From the NCBI RefSeq assembly GCF_036237315.1, contig NZ_CP108356.1:2848501-2912500 (forward strand): 64,000 bases of DNA, given 5' to 3'. Made by a program: the position numbers and the translations under genes. Origin of the DNA: Streptomyces sp. NBC_01351. Its GTDB lineage: Bacteria; Actinomycetota; Actinomycetes; Streptomycetales; Streptomycetaceae. Within the stretch, counting starts at the first letter, position 1. Each line of letters opens with the position of its first letter. Below the pieces are notes generated by a model, which saw nothing but the letters and a program-made list of their open reading frames with translations, searched no databases and was not told the DNA's origin. Of this stretch, positions 27,389 to 36,692 are shown one piece after another.

Positions 27389-27433
27389 GGCGGCGACGGC
27401 GAGGACGGTGAGGTAGTTCAGGAAGGTGTTCAT
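27224..27433 (-). CDS. Small single-pass membrane protein (hypothetical)
   Basis: A 69-residue frame: MNTFLNYLTVLAVAALL forms one transmembrane helix, followed by a strongly basic tail. It overlaps the 3' end of the DUF3703 gene in antisense by 165 bp, so one of the two may end earlier than drawn. The hydrophobic N-terminus is unlike a chance product of an overlapping frame, which is why I keep it. It is divergent from the GlxA-type regulator. Confidence 0.5.
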   Translation of the reverse strand: MNTFLNYLTVLAVAALLAGPALYGAFRDRRTDRQLRAAQQRHEVVRYGHRRQQARPRAPRIALRHAPGK

Positions 27434-27515
27434 GGACTCCACTCTCGTCCCGGCGCCGAAGATCAAACAGTGGCAGGACTGTCATGGAAGTGCGAATTAC
27501 TGCCACACTGGAGTC

Positions 27516-28487
27516 ATGACTCTGAACAACGTCGCCGTCGCCGTGGTCAACGGGGTCGCCCCCTTCGAGCTGGGGATCTTCTGCGAGGTCTTCGGGATCG
27601 ACCGCAGTGCCATGGGCCTGCCGACCTACGACTTCGCCGTCTGCGCCCTGGAGGACAATCCGCTGGTCTCCGGCGACGGCCACTTCGGGCTCACGCTCCC
27701 CTACGGGCCGGAGCGGCTGGAGGAGGCGGACCTGATCTGTCTGCCCGCCGACCGGGAGGCGCCCACCCGCGACTACCCCGAGGTCCTGACGGCCGCCCTG
27801 AACCGGGCCGTGGACCGGGGTGCGCGGTTGCTGAGCGTGTGCAGCGGCGCCTTCATGCTCGGTGCGGCCGGGCTGCTCGACGGGCGGCGCTGCACCACGC
27901 ACTGGCTGCACGCGCCCACCCTGATGCGCCGCTACCCGCGCGCCCTGGTCGACCCCGACGTGCTGTACGTGGACGAGGGCCAGGTGATCACCGCGGCCGG
28001 CACCGCCTCCGGGATCGACGCGTGCCTGCACGTCGTACGGCAGGAACAGGGCGCCGAGGTGGCCAACACCATCGCGCGGCGGATGGTCGTACCGCCCCAC
28101 CGCGACGGCGGGCAGGCCCAGTTCATCCAGCGGCCGCTCCCGCGCACGGCCTGCGACACCGTGGGCGAGGTGATCGGGTGGATGGCCCGCCACCTGGAGG
28201 ACGAGATCACCGTCGAGCAGCTCGCCGAGCGCGCGCACATGTCACCGCGCACGTTCGCCCGCCGCTTCCTCCAGGAGACCGGCACGACGCCCTACCAGTG
28301 GGTGCTGCGCCAGCGCGTGCTGCTCGCCCAGGAGCTGCTGGAGACCACCGACGAGACCGTCGACGCGATCGCGGGCCGCTGCGGCTTCGGCAACGCGGCC
28401 GCCCTGCGCCACCACTTCCTGCGGACGCTCGGCACCACCCCGAATTCCTTCCGGCGCGCTTTCCGCGGCCCGCGGGCCGCCGCCTGA
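27516..28487 (+). CDS. GlxA-family AraC regulator with a DJ-1/PfpI (GATase1-like) domain
   Basis: A 323-residue protein. Residues 1-170 form a DJ-1/PfpI-like domain with the nucleophile-elbow SVCSGAFMLGAAGLLDG; residues 210-315 carry the AraC double helix-turn-helix (VEQLAERAHMSPRTFARRFLQETG and IAGRCGFGNAAALRHHF). This architecture defines FtrA/GlxA-type regulators. The sensing cysteine is retained, so it may respond to a reactive small molecule. ATG 27516 was chosen because the conserved VAVAVVNGVAPFEL strand starts right after it. Confidence 0.9.
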   Translation: MTLNNVAVAVVNGVAPFELGIFCEVFGIDRSAMGLPTYDFAVCALEDNPLVSGDGHFGLTLPYGPERLEEADLICLPADREAPTRDYPEVLTAALNRAVDRGARLLSVCSGAFMLGAAGLLDGRRCTTHWLHAPTLMRRYPRALVDPDVLYVDEGQVITAAGTASGIDACLHVVRQEQGAEVANTIARRMVVPPHRDGGQAQFIQRPLPRTACDTVGEVIGWMARHLEDEITVEQLAERAHMSPRTFARRFLQETGTTPYQWVLRQRVLLAQELLETTDETVDAIAGRCGFGNAAALRHHFLRTLGTTPNSFRRAFRGPRAAA

Positions 28488-28621
28488 CCGGATTCGGCAC
28501 GCACTTGTCTCAAACCAGCCCGTGCGTAGCCGGGCCGCGGCGTACGGTGATTGCGCCCGGCCCGGCCGCCCCGCACAGCGTTCCGGCCCCGCACCTCTCA
28601 CACAGCCCAGGGGGGGCCGCC

Positions 28622-28699
28622 ATGTCCCGAGCCGCTCGCACGATCACTCCGGTCGCCGCCGCAGACACCGGCTGGGGTCCGGCCGCGCCGAAGAAGTAG
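28622..28699 (+). CDS. Candidate 25-residue peptide
   Basis: The frame starts ATG TCC CGA and encodes MSRAARTITPVAAADTGWG followed by PAAPKK. It has a purine-rich site (AGGGGGGG, 28609-28616) upstream and a 20-bp perfect hairpin 28 bp after its stop, so it looks like a complete small transcription unit. It lies between the AraC gene and the convergent def gene. I recognise no family; it could be a leader, a small regulatory peptide, or chance. Confidence 0.4.
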   Translation: MSRAARTITPVAAADTGWGPAAPKK

Positions 28700-28726
28700 T
28701 CGGACCGCACACGCGCACAGCTCACG

Positions 28727-28772
28727 TGCCGCAGGGCCCCGCTCCGTGATGTCGGAGCGGGGCCCTGCGGCA
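28727..28772. terminator. 20-bp perfect-stem bidirectional terminator
   Basis: The 20-nt arms at 28727-28746 and 28753-28772 are perfectly complementary around a 6-nt loop. It lies between the 25-residue ORF (+) and the 3' end of def (-) and can serve both. Confidence 0.85.
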
Positions 28773-28805
28773 TGTGCGTGCGTACGCGTGGCCGCGCGCG
28801 AGGGG

Positions 28806-29441
28806 TCAGTCGTTCGGGACGGTCTCGTAGCGCGCGGTGCCCTCCGCCATCTGCCGCAGGGCGTCCTTGCGGTCCCGCTTCGAGAGCCGGTCGATGTACA
28901 GGTAGCCGTACAGGTGGTCGGTCTCGTGCTGGAGGCAGCGCGCGAAGTAGCCGGTGCCGCGCACCTTGATCGGGTTGCCCTGGGCGTCCTGGCCCTCGAC
29001 CTCGGCGTAGTCCGGGCGGGCCAGCGAGGCGTAGGCGGTCGGAACGGACAGGCAGCCCTCGTTGGAGTCGTCCAGGACCCGGGTGCCCGCCGGCAGCTCC
29101 ACGAGCTTCGGGTTGATCACGACACCGGTGTGGCGGTTGCCGTCGTCGTCCGGGCAGTCGTAGACGAACACCTTGGCGTCCACGCCGATCTGGTTGGCGG
29201 CCAGGCCCACGCCCTCGGCGGCCCGCTGGCTGGCGAACATGTCGTCGATCAGCTGCGCCAGTTCGTCGCCGAACTCGGTGACGTCCTTGCACTCGCGGTG
29301 CAGGACCGGGTTGCCGACGACGGTGATCGGGCGGGCGGTTCCGCGCTCACGGTGGGCGAGCTCGCGCTCCGCACAGTCCTCCGTGTCCACGACGTACCCG
29401 TCGTTCACGACCTCGACTACCTCGTTCTCCTGCTGCGACAT
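28806..29441 (-). CDS. def: Peptide deformylase
   Basis: A 211-residue deformylase with the three family motifs: [15 protein letters not shown] (metal-binding Cys) and HETDH (two metal His and the catalytic Glu). It removes the formyl group from the N-terminal Met of new proteins. It has an N-terminal extension of about 35 residues before the catalytic core. The ATG at 29441 is the only start that avoids an extended nonsense N-terminus. It follows the TPR gene on the same strand. Confidence 0.93.
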   Translation of the reverse strand: MSQQENEVVEVVNDGYVVDTEDCAERELAHRERGTARPITVVGNPVLHRECKDVTEFGDELAQLIDDMFASQRAAEGVGLAANQIGVDAKVFVYDCPDDDGNRHTGVVINPKLVELPAGTRVLDDSNEGCLSVPTAYASLARPDYAEVEGQDAQGNPIKVRGTGYFARCLQHETDHLYGYLYIDRLSKRDRKDALRQMAEGTARYETVPND

Positions 29442-29524
29442 GTCCGCCGTACGCCTTCCGTAAGTCCAAGTCACCGATGGTCGCCGATGGCCACCGATGT
29501 GCCCGTACAGCCTACGGCCCCTGC

Positions 29525-30535
29525 TCAGCAGACTTCTTCGAGATCCCGCCACTCCCGGGTGTCCGGGCTGTCCGCGACCCAGCCGTCGAGCAGGCCGCGC
29601 ACCAGACCGGCCGGGGCGGCGATGCCGCATTCGCGCTCGGGCACCCACAGCGAGCCGGAACCGGCGGTACGGTGCCCCAGCGGGCCGGGGTGCCCCGGCT
29701 CGCTGTGGTCGTGCGGGTCCAGGTGCTCGCCGTCGCCCTCGTCGCTCGGCATCTCGCTCTCCGAGCAGGTCCGGCACAGCAGCCGCACCGACGAGGACCA
29801 GTCCTCCGCGGCGAAGCCGGCGTCCGCGGCGAGCTGCTCCAGCGCGTCTCGGTCGGCCTCCCCGGCGGCTTCCAGCAGCACCACCCAGGTCGGCACCGGG
29901 GACGGCGCCCACAGCTCGATCTCGTCGAAGACGGGGTACGAGGGCCCGGCAGCGGTGATCCGCTCGCCGTGCGGCACCCCGTCGTGCAGGACGACCTCGC
30001 CCCAGCGCCGCCCGGAGGAGGGCAGGGGGATGGAGAGGACCTCCAGCCGGGCCGGGTCCAGCCTGCGGCCCCAGACCACCTCGGCCTCGCCCTCGGGCGA
30101 GAGGCGGACGGCGGCGCTGCCGAGCTCCATGCCGACGGGCTCGCCGTTCCCGCTCCCGTTGCCGACCGTGCCGCCGTGGGGGTCCCCGGGCACCTTCAGC
30201 CCGTACGCCTGCCAGGCCCGGCGGGCCAGCGGCCAGTCCTGGAGCGCGGTGGCGGCGATGCCGACGTTCCACCAGTCCGGGGCGCCCGACTCGCGGTCCA
30301 GCAGGGCCACGGCGCGCAGCCCGGCGGACCGCGCCTGCTCCCAGTCGTGCCGGAACTTGTGCAACAGGGCCAGATTGAACCAGGACTCGGACAGCCAGGG
30401 TTCCAGGTCCGCCGCCCTGGTCAGGAGCGCACCCGCGTCCTCGTACCGACCGTCGCCGATCAGCGTGAACGCGCGGTCGGTGGCCTGCCGCCACGAGGCG
30501 GAGGGCCTATGCCGTACCTTCCCGAAGATCCTCAC
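29525..30535 (-). CDS. TPR-repeat protein of unknown function
   Basis: A 336-residue protein. Residues about 12-110 contain two to three tetratricopeptide-like repeats ([42 protein letters not shown]). The rest is an acidic, beta-rich region with two conserved Cys near LLCRTCSES that may bind metal. Nothing identifies an enzymatic role. It is upstream of def, possibly in one transcript. Confidence 0.8.
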   Translation of the reverse strand: MRIFGKVRHRPSASWRQATDRAFTLIGDGRYEDAGALLTRAADLEPWLSESWFNLALLHKFRHDWEQARSAGLRAVALLDRESGAPDWWNVGIAATALQDWPLARRAWQAYGLKVPGDPHGGTVGNGSGNGEPVGMELGSAAVRLSPEGEAEVVWGRRLDPARLEVLSIPLPSSGRRWGEVVLHDGVPHGERITAAGPSYPVFDEIELWAPSPVPTWVVLLEAAGEADRDALEQLAADAGFAAEDWSSSVRLLCRTCSESEMPSDEGDGEHLDPHDHSEPGHPGPLGHRTAGSGSLWVPERECGIAAPAGLVRGLLDGWVADSPDTREWRDLEEVC

Positions 30536-30666
30536 GATTCCCGCCTGCCTGGGGGCACCTCCCAGCGGTAGCTGGGGGACTACGGTGCAGCCTTGCGGAC
30601 ACTCTCACGGTCACTCTTACTGGCATCCAACCATGCCCACTCGGACGGCCGCTCATTACCCATGGG

Positions 30667-31935
30667 TTACCCCGGTGGGACAGGAACAACTCTGTCACGC
30701 CCGCCCCTGGCCAGAACCCTCGCCAGGCACTCCACGACCTCGGGCTGGTAGTCCCGCCCGGTCCCCAGGCGCAGGTGCTCCAGGGCGGCCAGTGAGCCGC
30801 CCGGGTGACGGCTCCCGCCGACGAGGTCGTCGTACGCGTTCACCGCGCGCACGATGCGTGCGGCGACGGGCTGCTCCCGGTACGGGTCGGCCTGCCGCTC
30901 GACCACCACGGCGACCTCGGCGGGCACCCCGGTCTGCCGGGCCACCTCCCCGCCGAGCTCGGCGATGCGGCGGGCCTCGCCGGCGGGCAGCTCGGCGGTG
31001 GCCCCGGCCGGGACCGGGTCGACGAGGGAGAGCTGCCCGATGTCGTGCATCAGGGCGGCGTACTCCAGCACCGTGAGCTCCCGCTCCGACAGACCCAGCT
31101 CCCGGCCGACGGCGCAGCTCAGGGCGGCGACCCGGCGGGCGTGGCCGGGCCGGGTGTAGCCGGCGATCTCGGTGGCACGGGCCAGGGAGGTGATGGTCTG
31201 GCGGTAGGTGGTGCGGATCGCGGTGATCCGGTGGAAGGACATCTGCGTCAGCAGCAGGGGCACGCTGAGGACGGGGATGGCCCACGGGCCGGCGACGGCC
31301 GCGCCGAGGGCCATCACCACGCCGGTGGCGCAGATCGCCGAGCCGATGCCGAGCTGGGCCCGGAGCTCGTCCCGCAGCAGGGGCCCGTACGGCCAGCCGG
31401 TCCGGGCCCCGGCGAGCGCCGCCGAGAGCACGGCGTCGCACAGGGCGGTGAGGCCGAGGAGGCAGAGCAGGAAGAGGACGAGGTACGGGCCCTGGCCGAC
31501 CCACTCCTCCAGTCGGCCGGAGTTGTAGAGCGGCTGGAAACAGACGGCGGCGAAGGTGACGGTGAGGACCCGGCGGGACAGGTGGTCGAGGGCGGGGCCC
31601 CGGCCGCGGGCGACGTGCGGGACGATCCCGGCGAGTGCGGCCGCGACGACGACGGCGACGATCTGGAGCACCCCGTGGTGCGTGGGTTGCCCGGCGTTCT
31701 GGCCGAGCAGGGCGTACGCGAGGGCCCCGGCGGAGGCCAGGGGCGCGGGCTGCCGGTCGGTGGGTTCCGCGGAGCCCTGCCGGTCCCTGCGGGCGAGCTC
31801 CCCGACAGTGATGAGGACGCCGAAGGCGAGGGCCATGCGGGGCTCGACGAGCCCGTTCCACAGGGTGTGGCCCAGTGCCACGGCGGTCAGCACCCCGGCG
31901 GCCCCCCGTACGCCCCACACGGCCCACGGCTTCAC
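30667..31935 (-). CDS. HD-domain membrane phosphohydrolase, degenerate HD-GYP type
   Basis: A 422-residue protein with about six to seven N-terminal transmembrane segments and a C-terminal HD domain. The metal dyad is HDIGQLSLVDP; the canonical Lys of HDIGK is Gln and no GYP motif follows, so it is a shortened or altered relative of HD-GYP. The GTG start at 31935 overlaps the upstream HD-GYP gene (GTGA), so the two are translationally coupled. It may modulate its partner rather than hydrolyse c-di-GMP itself. Confidence 0.82.
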   Translation of the reverse strand: MKPWAVWGVRGAAGVLTAVALGHTLWNGLVEPRMALAFGVLITVGELARRDRQGSAEPTDRQPAPLASAGALAYALLGQNAGQPTHHGVLQIVAVVVAAALAGIVPHVARGRGPALDHLSRRVLTVTFAAVCFQPLYNSGRLEEWVGQGPYLVLFLLCLLGLTALCDAVLSAALAGARTGWPYGPLLRDELRAQLGIGSAICATGVVMALGAAVAGPWAIPVLSVPLLLTQMSFHRITAIRTTYRQTITSLARATEIAGYTRPGHARRVAALSCAVGRELGLSERELTVLEYAALMHDIGQLSLVDPVPAGATAELPAGEARRIAELGGEVARQTGVPAEVAVVVERQADPYREQPVAARIVRAVNAYDDLVGGSRHPGGSLAALEHLRLGTGRDYQPEVVECLARVLARGGRDRVVPVPPG

Positions 31936-33728
31936 CGGGCCCCCTTGGCCCGCGCGCCGTGCCCGCCGGCCGGCGGGCCCTCGGCCCCGGAGGCCTCGGC
32001 GGTGTGCCCCGCCCGCCCTGCGGCTTGCGCGGCGGACCTGGTGCTGCCAGGCAGCAGCCCGTGCGCCTCGGCGCCCGGCACTCCGCCACCGGCCGGGTCC
32101 GCTGCGGCGACGGCGGTGCCCCGCCCGCGCTGGGACCCCTGGGACGGGGCCTCGGCCGAGCCGCCGGGAGCCTGGCTCCGGGTCTGCGCCCCGACCCTGC
32201 CGGCCGGCGGCACGGCGCCCGGCGCCGAGGCCTCGGCCCGGCCGACGGGCAAACCGGCGGGGGCCGCGTCCCGAGCCTGCGCTCCGGTCCCGCCGGACGG
32301 CGACACGGTCCCCTGCGCCGGGAGGCCGGCCAGGGCCCCCGCCGCGCCACCGGGATCCTGGTTCGCCCCTGCGGCGGGAGCACGGGCGGGGATCACCTGG
32401 AGGTCCTCGTCGGAGGTGACCACGGGGTGCCAGCCGTGCCGGTCGATGGCCTCGGCCAGCGCGGTGACCATCGCCGGGTCGAACTGGGCCCCCGCGCACC
32501 GCTCCAGCTCGGCGAGAGCGGTCGGTACCGGCCGGGCCCGGCTGTAGGAGCGGGTGGAGGTCATCGCGTCGAAGGCGTCGGCCACCGCCACCACCCGGGC
32601 CAGCACCGGGATCTGCTCGCCGGTCAGCCCGTACGGGTAGCCGGAGCCGTCGACCCGTTCGTGGTGGTGCAGGATCGCCGCCCGGGCCTCGCCGAGGAAG
32701 CCGATGCCGCGCACCATCTCGTGCCCGTACTCGGGGTGCAGTTCGATGATCCGGCGCTCCTCCGGGGTGAGCGGACCGTCCTTGCGCAGCAGCCGGGTGG
32801 GGACGCCGAGTTTGCCGACGTCGTGCAGGATCCCCGCGATGCGGACGACTTCGAGGCGGTCCTCGGTCATGCCCAGCTCGCGGGCGATCATCGCCGAGGC
32901 CTGGCCGACCCGCTCGCTGTGGCCGCGGGTGTAGCGGTCCTTGATGTCGACGGCCTGGACGAGGGCGCGGATGGTGGCCCGGTGGGCGGCGCGCTCGCGG
33001 TGGTACTGGGCGAAGACCCAGCAGGAGATGTACATCGGCAGCAGGACGAGCAGCGCGGCCGGGAGTCCGTAGGGGCTGCGCCACATGACGGCCATCATCA
33101 GTCCGGCGAGGCCGTGGAGGCAGTGCGGGGCGAGGGACCGGGTGAGGAGTCCGCGCCAGGCGGTGGCGGCCGGCCGGCGTTCGGCGGCGGCCAGGATGCC
33201 CCCGTCGAGGGCGGTGAGCACCAGGCAGAAGGCGGCGGCCGCGGCCGCCGCGGGAAGCAGCACGTACGGGAAGTCGGCGACCCAGTGGGGTGGCCCGGAG
33301 CCCGCGGCCGAGGCCGTCCCCGCCGGCCCGCCCAGCGCGGCGGGGCCGCCCAGCAGCCCGTACGTCTGTCCGGCGGACCAGGCGGCCATCGCGTGCTGGG
33401 CGCCGTGCCAGACGCGCCGCACCGCGGCGGGCCGCTGGATCACGGTCCCCGCGAGCCCGCCGGGCAGCGCCACGAGTGCGGCGGCGGCGGGCGGGAGCAG
33501 GAAGACGGCGGCGAGCAGCACCGGGAAGAAGGCACCGATGCCCTCGGGGACCCGGCTGCCCAGCAGGGGGCAGACCTTGACGAGTTCGCAGCCGAGGTAG
33601 AGCACGGCGAGCGTGCCCACGGCGAGCCAGGGCGTGCCGGATTCCGTGAAGGCGGGGACGACGCACGCGACGGCCCCGAGGACGGCGCACAGGATGTATA
33701 CGCGCGCCGTCGGCGGAAGTACCCGCAT
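31932..33728 (-). CDS. HD-GYP-domain membrane protein (putative c-di-GMP phosphodiesterase)
   Basis: A 598-residue protein with about seven transmembrane segments (residues 1-270), then an HD-GYP domain with HDVGKLGVPTRLL and HHHERVDGSGYPYGL, the signature of c-di-GMP phosphodiesterases. The last 150 residues are a low-complexity Gly/Ala/Pro tail. HD-GYP proteins are rare in Streptomyces compared with EAL proteins. ATG 33728 (MRVLPPTARVY) is placed just before the first helix. It shares an overlap with the following HD gene and is followed by no other motif-bearing domain. Confidence 0.85.
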   Translation of the reverse strand: MRVLPPTARVYILCAVLGAVACVVPAFTESGTPWLAVGTLAVLYLGCELVKVCPLLGSRVPEGIGAFFPVLLAAVFLLPPAAAALVALPGGLAGTVIQRPAAVRRVWHGAQHAMAAWSAGQTYGLLGGPAALGGPAGTASAAGSGPPHWVADFPYVLLPAAAAAAAFCLVLTALDGGILAAAERRPAATAWRGLLTRSLAPHCLHGLAGLMMAVMWRSPYGLPAALLVLLPMYISCWVFAQYHRERAAHRATIRALVQAVDIKDRYTRGHSERVGQASAMIARELGMTEDRLEVVRIAGILHDVGKLGVPTRLLRKDGPLTPEERRIIELHPEYGHEMVRGIGFLGEARAAILHHHERVDGSGYPYGLTGEQIPVLARVVAVADAFDAMTSTRSYSRARPVPTALAELERCAGAQFDPAMVTALAEAIDRHGWHPVVTSDEDLQVIPARAPAAGANQDPGGAAGALAGLPAQGTVSPSGGTGAQARDAAPAGLPVGRAEASAPGAVPPAGRVGAQTRSQAPGGSAEAPSQGSQRGRGTAVAAADPAGGGVPGAEAHGLLPGSTRSAAQAAGRAGHTAEASGAEGPPAGGHGARAKGAR

Positions 33729-33761
33729 GGCGCTCTCCTCCCCCTGTGCCGTGCAAGCAAG

Positions 33762-33786
33762 GTACCGAATCAAACCAGTACCGAAT
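33762..33786 (-). promoter_or_regulatory. Direct repeat upstream of the HD-GYP operon
   Basis: GTACCGAAT occurs at 33762-33770 and again at 33778-33786, 16 bp apart, 34-58 bp before the HD-GYP start and in the expected promoter position. On the transcribed strand it reads ATTCGGTAC twice. It may be an activator or repressor site. Confidence 0.4.
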
Positions 33787-33920
33787 GGGGAGAATAAGTG
33801 GGGCCTCGAGCGAGGTGGGCCACATTTTCGGATTGCGCCAAGCGGACGCCCCCGGATTAGCACGTTCGGGTGAACGAAGTGCCCTTCCGGGGGCGGGTGT
33901 TCAAACGACTGACCGCCGGG

Positions 33921-34226
33921 TCAGCCCGTGACGGGATTCTCTGCCGTGATGTCGTGGTCGGGCACGGCCTGACCCGACCTGATCAACTCGATCCGGCCCA
34001 TCACCTTCGAGCGCAGGTCGGTCGGCACGTCGTCCGAACCGCAGCAGCGCTTGACCAGCTTCTTCACGGCCTGTTCCAGGCCGTACTTCTCCAGACAGGG
34101 GTTGCACTCGCCGAAGTGTGTCTCGAACTTCGTGCAGTCACTGTCGGGCATCTCGTGGTCGAGGAACTCATAAAGGTGGTCCAGGACCTCAGAGCAGTCC
34201 GTCTCGTGCGGCTCTCCGCAACTCAT
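33921..34226 (-). CDS. rsrA: RsrA, zinc-containing redox-sensitive anti-sigma factor
   Basis: A 101-residue ZAS-family anti-sigma factor. The zinc and redox residues are in the canonical places: C11, H37, C41, C44, and the pair C61/C62. Under disulfide stress a disulfide forms, zinc is lost and SigR is released. ATG 34226 overlaps the sigR stop, matching the coupled sigR-rsrA operon of S. coelicolor. Intact cysteines indicate a working switch. Confidence 0.95.
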   Translation of the reverse strand: MSCGEPHETDCSEVLDHLYEFLDHEMPDSDCTKFETHFGECNPCLEKYGLEQAVKKLVKRCCGSDDVPTDLRSKVMGRIELIRSGQAVPDHDITAENPVTG

Positions 34227-35032
34227 GAGCCCGAGCCTTTCCGATCGTTCGACTCTCCCGCGCCGGCGGGCACCAGCCCGCGCTCACGGGCATAGTCCTC
34301 CAGCATTCCGCGGAGTTGACGGCGGCCACGGTGCAGTCGCGACATGACCGTACCGATGGGAGTACCCATGATGTCGGCGATCTCCTTGTACGCAAAGCCC
34401 TCTACGTCGGCAAGGTAGACCGCGATGCGGAACTCCTCCGGAATGGCCTGGAGCGCTTCCTTCACATCCGAATCGGGCAGGTGATCGAGTGCCTGCGATT
34501 CGGCGGAGCGCAGCCCGGTCGACATGTGCGACTCGGCGCGCGCGAGCTGCCAGTCCTCGATCTCCTCCGCGGCGCTGCGCTGGGGCTCGCGCTGCTTCTT
34601 GCGGTAGGAGTTGATGAACGTGTTGGTCAGAATGCGGTAGAGCCAGGCCTTCAGGTTGGTGCCCTCGCGGAACTGGTGGAAGGACGCGTATGCCTTCGCG
34701 TACGTCTCCTGGACCAGGTCCTCGGCGTCGGCCGGGTTGCGCGTCATGCGCAGCGCGGCCGAGTACATCTGGTCGAGGTAGCCGAGGGCGTCCCGCTCGA
34801 AGCGCGCGTTGCGCTCCGGGGTCGTCTCCTCCGCGTGGCCTTCGTCGGTCCCAGCGACAGGACCCACCTCCTCCGACTGCGTGGCGGCTCCGAAAGCGGA
34901 TCCGCTCGAATCGGAGAATAGTCGACCTTCCCGGCCCTCCGCCGCCCGAAGCGCACTGCGCTTGGGCCCCGGCAGAACCGTCCAGTCCAGGTCAACGGCA
35001 TGCGTCCGGCTCTGGCTGATGACCTGGGTCAT
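34223..35032 (-). CDS. sigR: SigR, ECF sigma factor for thiol-oxidative stress, with two starts
   Basis: ECF sigma factor with region 2 ([26 protein letters not shown]) and region 4 ([25 protein letters not shown]). Two starts fit: ATG 35032 gives 269 residues (SigR'), and GTG 34867 gives 214 residues with its own GAGGAG site. The difference is exactly 55 residues, the length reported for the unstable SigR' extension of S. coelicolor. A perfect SigR promoter lies upstream (35081-35107), so the short and long forms can be differently induced. It is coupled to rsrA by an ATGA-type overlap. Confidence 0.93.
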   Translation of the reverse strand: MTQVISQSRTHAVDLDWTVLPGPKRSALRAAEGREGRLFSDSSGSAFGAATQSEEVGPVAGTDEGHAEETTPERNARFERDALGYLDQMYSAALRMTRNPADAEDLVQETYAKAYASFHQFREGTNLKAWLYRILTNTFINSYRKKQREPQRSAAEEIEDWQLARAESHMSTGLRSAESQALDHLPDSDVKEALQAIPEEFRIAVYLADVEGFAYKEIADIMGTPIGTVMSRLHRGRRQLRGMLEDYARERGLVPAGAGESNDRKGSGS

Positions 35033-35080
35033 GCGCTCCCTCTCCTCCGACGATTTCCCGTACGTACCGACATCCGGGAC

Positions 35081-35107
35081 AACAGAAGGTCCAGGCAACA
35101 CATTCCC
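35081..35107 (-). promoter_or_regulatory. SigR-dependent promoter of sigR-rsrA
   Basis: On the minus strand GGGAAT (35107-35102), then exactly 18 bp, then GTT (35083-35081): a perfect match to the GGGAAT-N18-GTT SigR consensus. It lies 49 bp upstream of the long start, in the 3' flank of the preceding hydrolase gene. This is the autoregulatory promoter. Confidence 0.9.
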
Positions 35108-35123
35108 GGGTTCCGGACGGGAT

Positions 35124-35762
35124 TCAGGCGAGCAGCGCCGGAAGCCATTCCGCGACCGCCCCGGTGATCACCGCGAGGGCTTCGTCCTGGGTGAGGTCGG
35201 CCTTCTTCGGCACCGCGAATCCGTGGTCCGCGTACGGGACCTCCACCAGCGCGTGTTCACCCTCGGGGAACTCCTCGGGGCGTCCGAAGGGATCCCGGCC
35301 CCCTTGGACCACGAGGGTGGGCCGCCCGGCTCCGGTGAGCTCCTCGGCGCGGGACTTCTCCGGCTTGCCCGGCGGGTGCAGCGGGAACGCCAGCGCGAGC
35401 ACGCCGACGGCGCCCAGTTCGGCCGCGGTGCGGCAGGCCACCCGGGCCCCGGCGCTGCGGCCGCCCGCGACCACAGGCAGGCCGGGCTTCGCGAGGACCG
35501 GCCACAGCCCGCGCCAGCCCTCGTCGAGCACCTTGGGCGCGGCGGCGACCTTCTTCCCCGCGACCCGCCAGGGCTGTTCCACCAGCGCCACGGTGATGCC
35601 GTGCGCCGGCAGGGTCTCGGCCAGCGCGCGCAGGTCGCGGGCCTCGATGCCGCCGCCCGCGCCGTGGCTGACGGCCAGCACCAGCTTGGCCTTCGGGGCG
35701 GTGTGCCAGGTGATGCGGGCCTCGCCGGCCGGGGTGTCGACGCTCTGGGTGCGGGTGCTCAT
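35124..35762 (-). CDS. Alpha/beta-hydrolase of the KANL3/Tex30 (dienelactone-hydrolase-like) group
   Basis: A 212-residue alpha/beta hydrolase. The SHGAGGG loop (oxyanion hole) follows the first strand, GGRSAGAR is the nucleophile elbow (G-x-S-x-G), and PYADHGF near the C-terminus supplies the His. The [11 protein letters not shown] strand would carry the Asp. The substrate is unknown. ATG 35762 (after GGGAG) is preferred over 35771. It lies upstream of sigR, whose promoter begins only 17 bp after this gene's stop. Confidence 0.85.
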   Translation of the reverse strand: MSTRTQSVDTPAGEARITWHTAPKAKLVLAVSHGAGGGIEARDLRALAETLPAHGITVALVEQPWRVAGKKVAAAPKVLDEGWRGLWPVLAKPGLPVVAGGRSAGARVACRTAAELGAVGVLALAFPLHPPGKPEKSRAEELTGAGRPTLVVQGGRDPFGRPEEFPEGEHALVEVPYADHGFAVPKKADLTQDEALAVITGAVAEWLPALLA

Positions 35763-35793
35763 GGCTCCCATCCTGCCCGGGTCGCGGCCGGGG

Positions 35794-36612
35794 TCAGAAG
35801 AGGGTGCTCTCCTCCGGCGCGGCCAGCTCCGTCAGCAGTTCCGGCCCGTTGTTCCGTACGTTGCTCGCGGCGGTGGAGACCGGGTAGGCCCGCATCAGCC
35901 CGGCCGGCGGGGGCGCCAGGAGATCGCGCAGCGAGCCCTCGGTGTCGGTGTTCGCGGGGTCCAGCCAGGCGTCCCAGCGGTCCGGGGTGAGCATGAGCGG
36001 CATCCGCGGGTGGATCTCGGAGAGCGAGCGCGGCCCCTCGGCGGGCGCCACGGCCAGCGGCGCGGTCTCGGCTTCGGCGGTGATCACGGAGCAGGTGGCC
36101 CACCAGGCGAGGGGGTGCCGGTCGGGCAGGGTCGGGTCGCGCCAGAACTCGTATATGCCGGCCATGGCGAAGACGGAGCCGTCCGCGGGGAGGACGAAGT
36201 AGGGCTGCTTGCGAGCCCGCTTCTTCTTGCCCTCCACCTCCAGCTGCCGCTCGTCGTGGGCGGTGACCCACTCGTAGTAGCCGTCGGCGGGGACGATGCA
36301 GCGGCGCTGGGCGAAGGGGCGGCGGAAGGAGGGCTTCTCGGCGAGGGTCTCCGAGCGGGCGTTGATCATCCGGGCGGCGCCGTCGGGGTTCTGGGCCCAG
36401 GAGGGGACCAGCCCCCACTTCAGGACGCGCAACTGGCGAACCGGACCGCGCTCGGGCGCGTCTTTCAGAGGACGGTCGAGGACGACGTGGACCTCTTTCG
36501 TCGGCGCCACGTTCCAGTCGGGGGCCAGGGTCTCCGTCGGCTCCCAACGCTCGATACCGAAGGCCTCCGCCAACTCCTCGGGCCCACGACCGGCTGCATA
36601 CCTTCCGCACAT
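35794..36612 (-). CDS. SRAP-family (YedK/HMCES-like) abasic-site-DNA crosslinking protein
   Basis: A 272-residue SRAP protein. The second residue is the catalytic Cys (MCGRYA), which crosslinks to abasic sites after removal of Met. The NVAPTKEVHV, MINARSETLAEKPSF and CIVPADGYYEW motifs and the EIHPRMPLML segment are all present. It protects single-stranded DNA at stalled forks. The start is fixed at ATG 36612 by the need for Cys at position 2. Confidence 0.93.
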   Translation of the reverse strand: MCGRYAAGRGPEELAEAFGIERWEPTETLAPDWNVAPTKEVHVVLDRPLKDAPERGPVRQLRVLKWGLVPSWAQNPDGAARMINARSETLAEKPSFRRPFAQRRCIVPADGYYEWVTAHDERQLEVEGKKKRARKQPYFVLPADGSVFAMAGIYEFWRDPTLPDRHPLAWWATCSVITAEAETAPLAVAPAEGPRSLSEIHPRMPLMLTPDRWDAWLDPANTDTEGSLRDLLAPPPAGLMRAYPVSTAASNVRNNGPELLTELAAPEESTLF

Positions 36613-36692
36613 GCCTGCCACACTGCCATGGCTCTTCCCGGCTACCGCTGGGTGGTGCCCCCAGACCACGACTACAAGGAGTCCGCCCCTTC

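Noticed and set aside
30667..33825. 1052-codon open frame on the minus strand
   Set aside because: Only the C-terminal 422 residues are a real HD protein; the upstream part is an out-of-frame reading of the HD-GYP gene.
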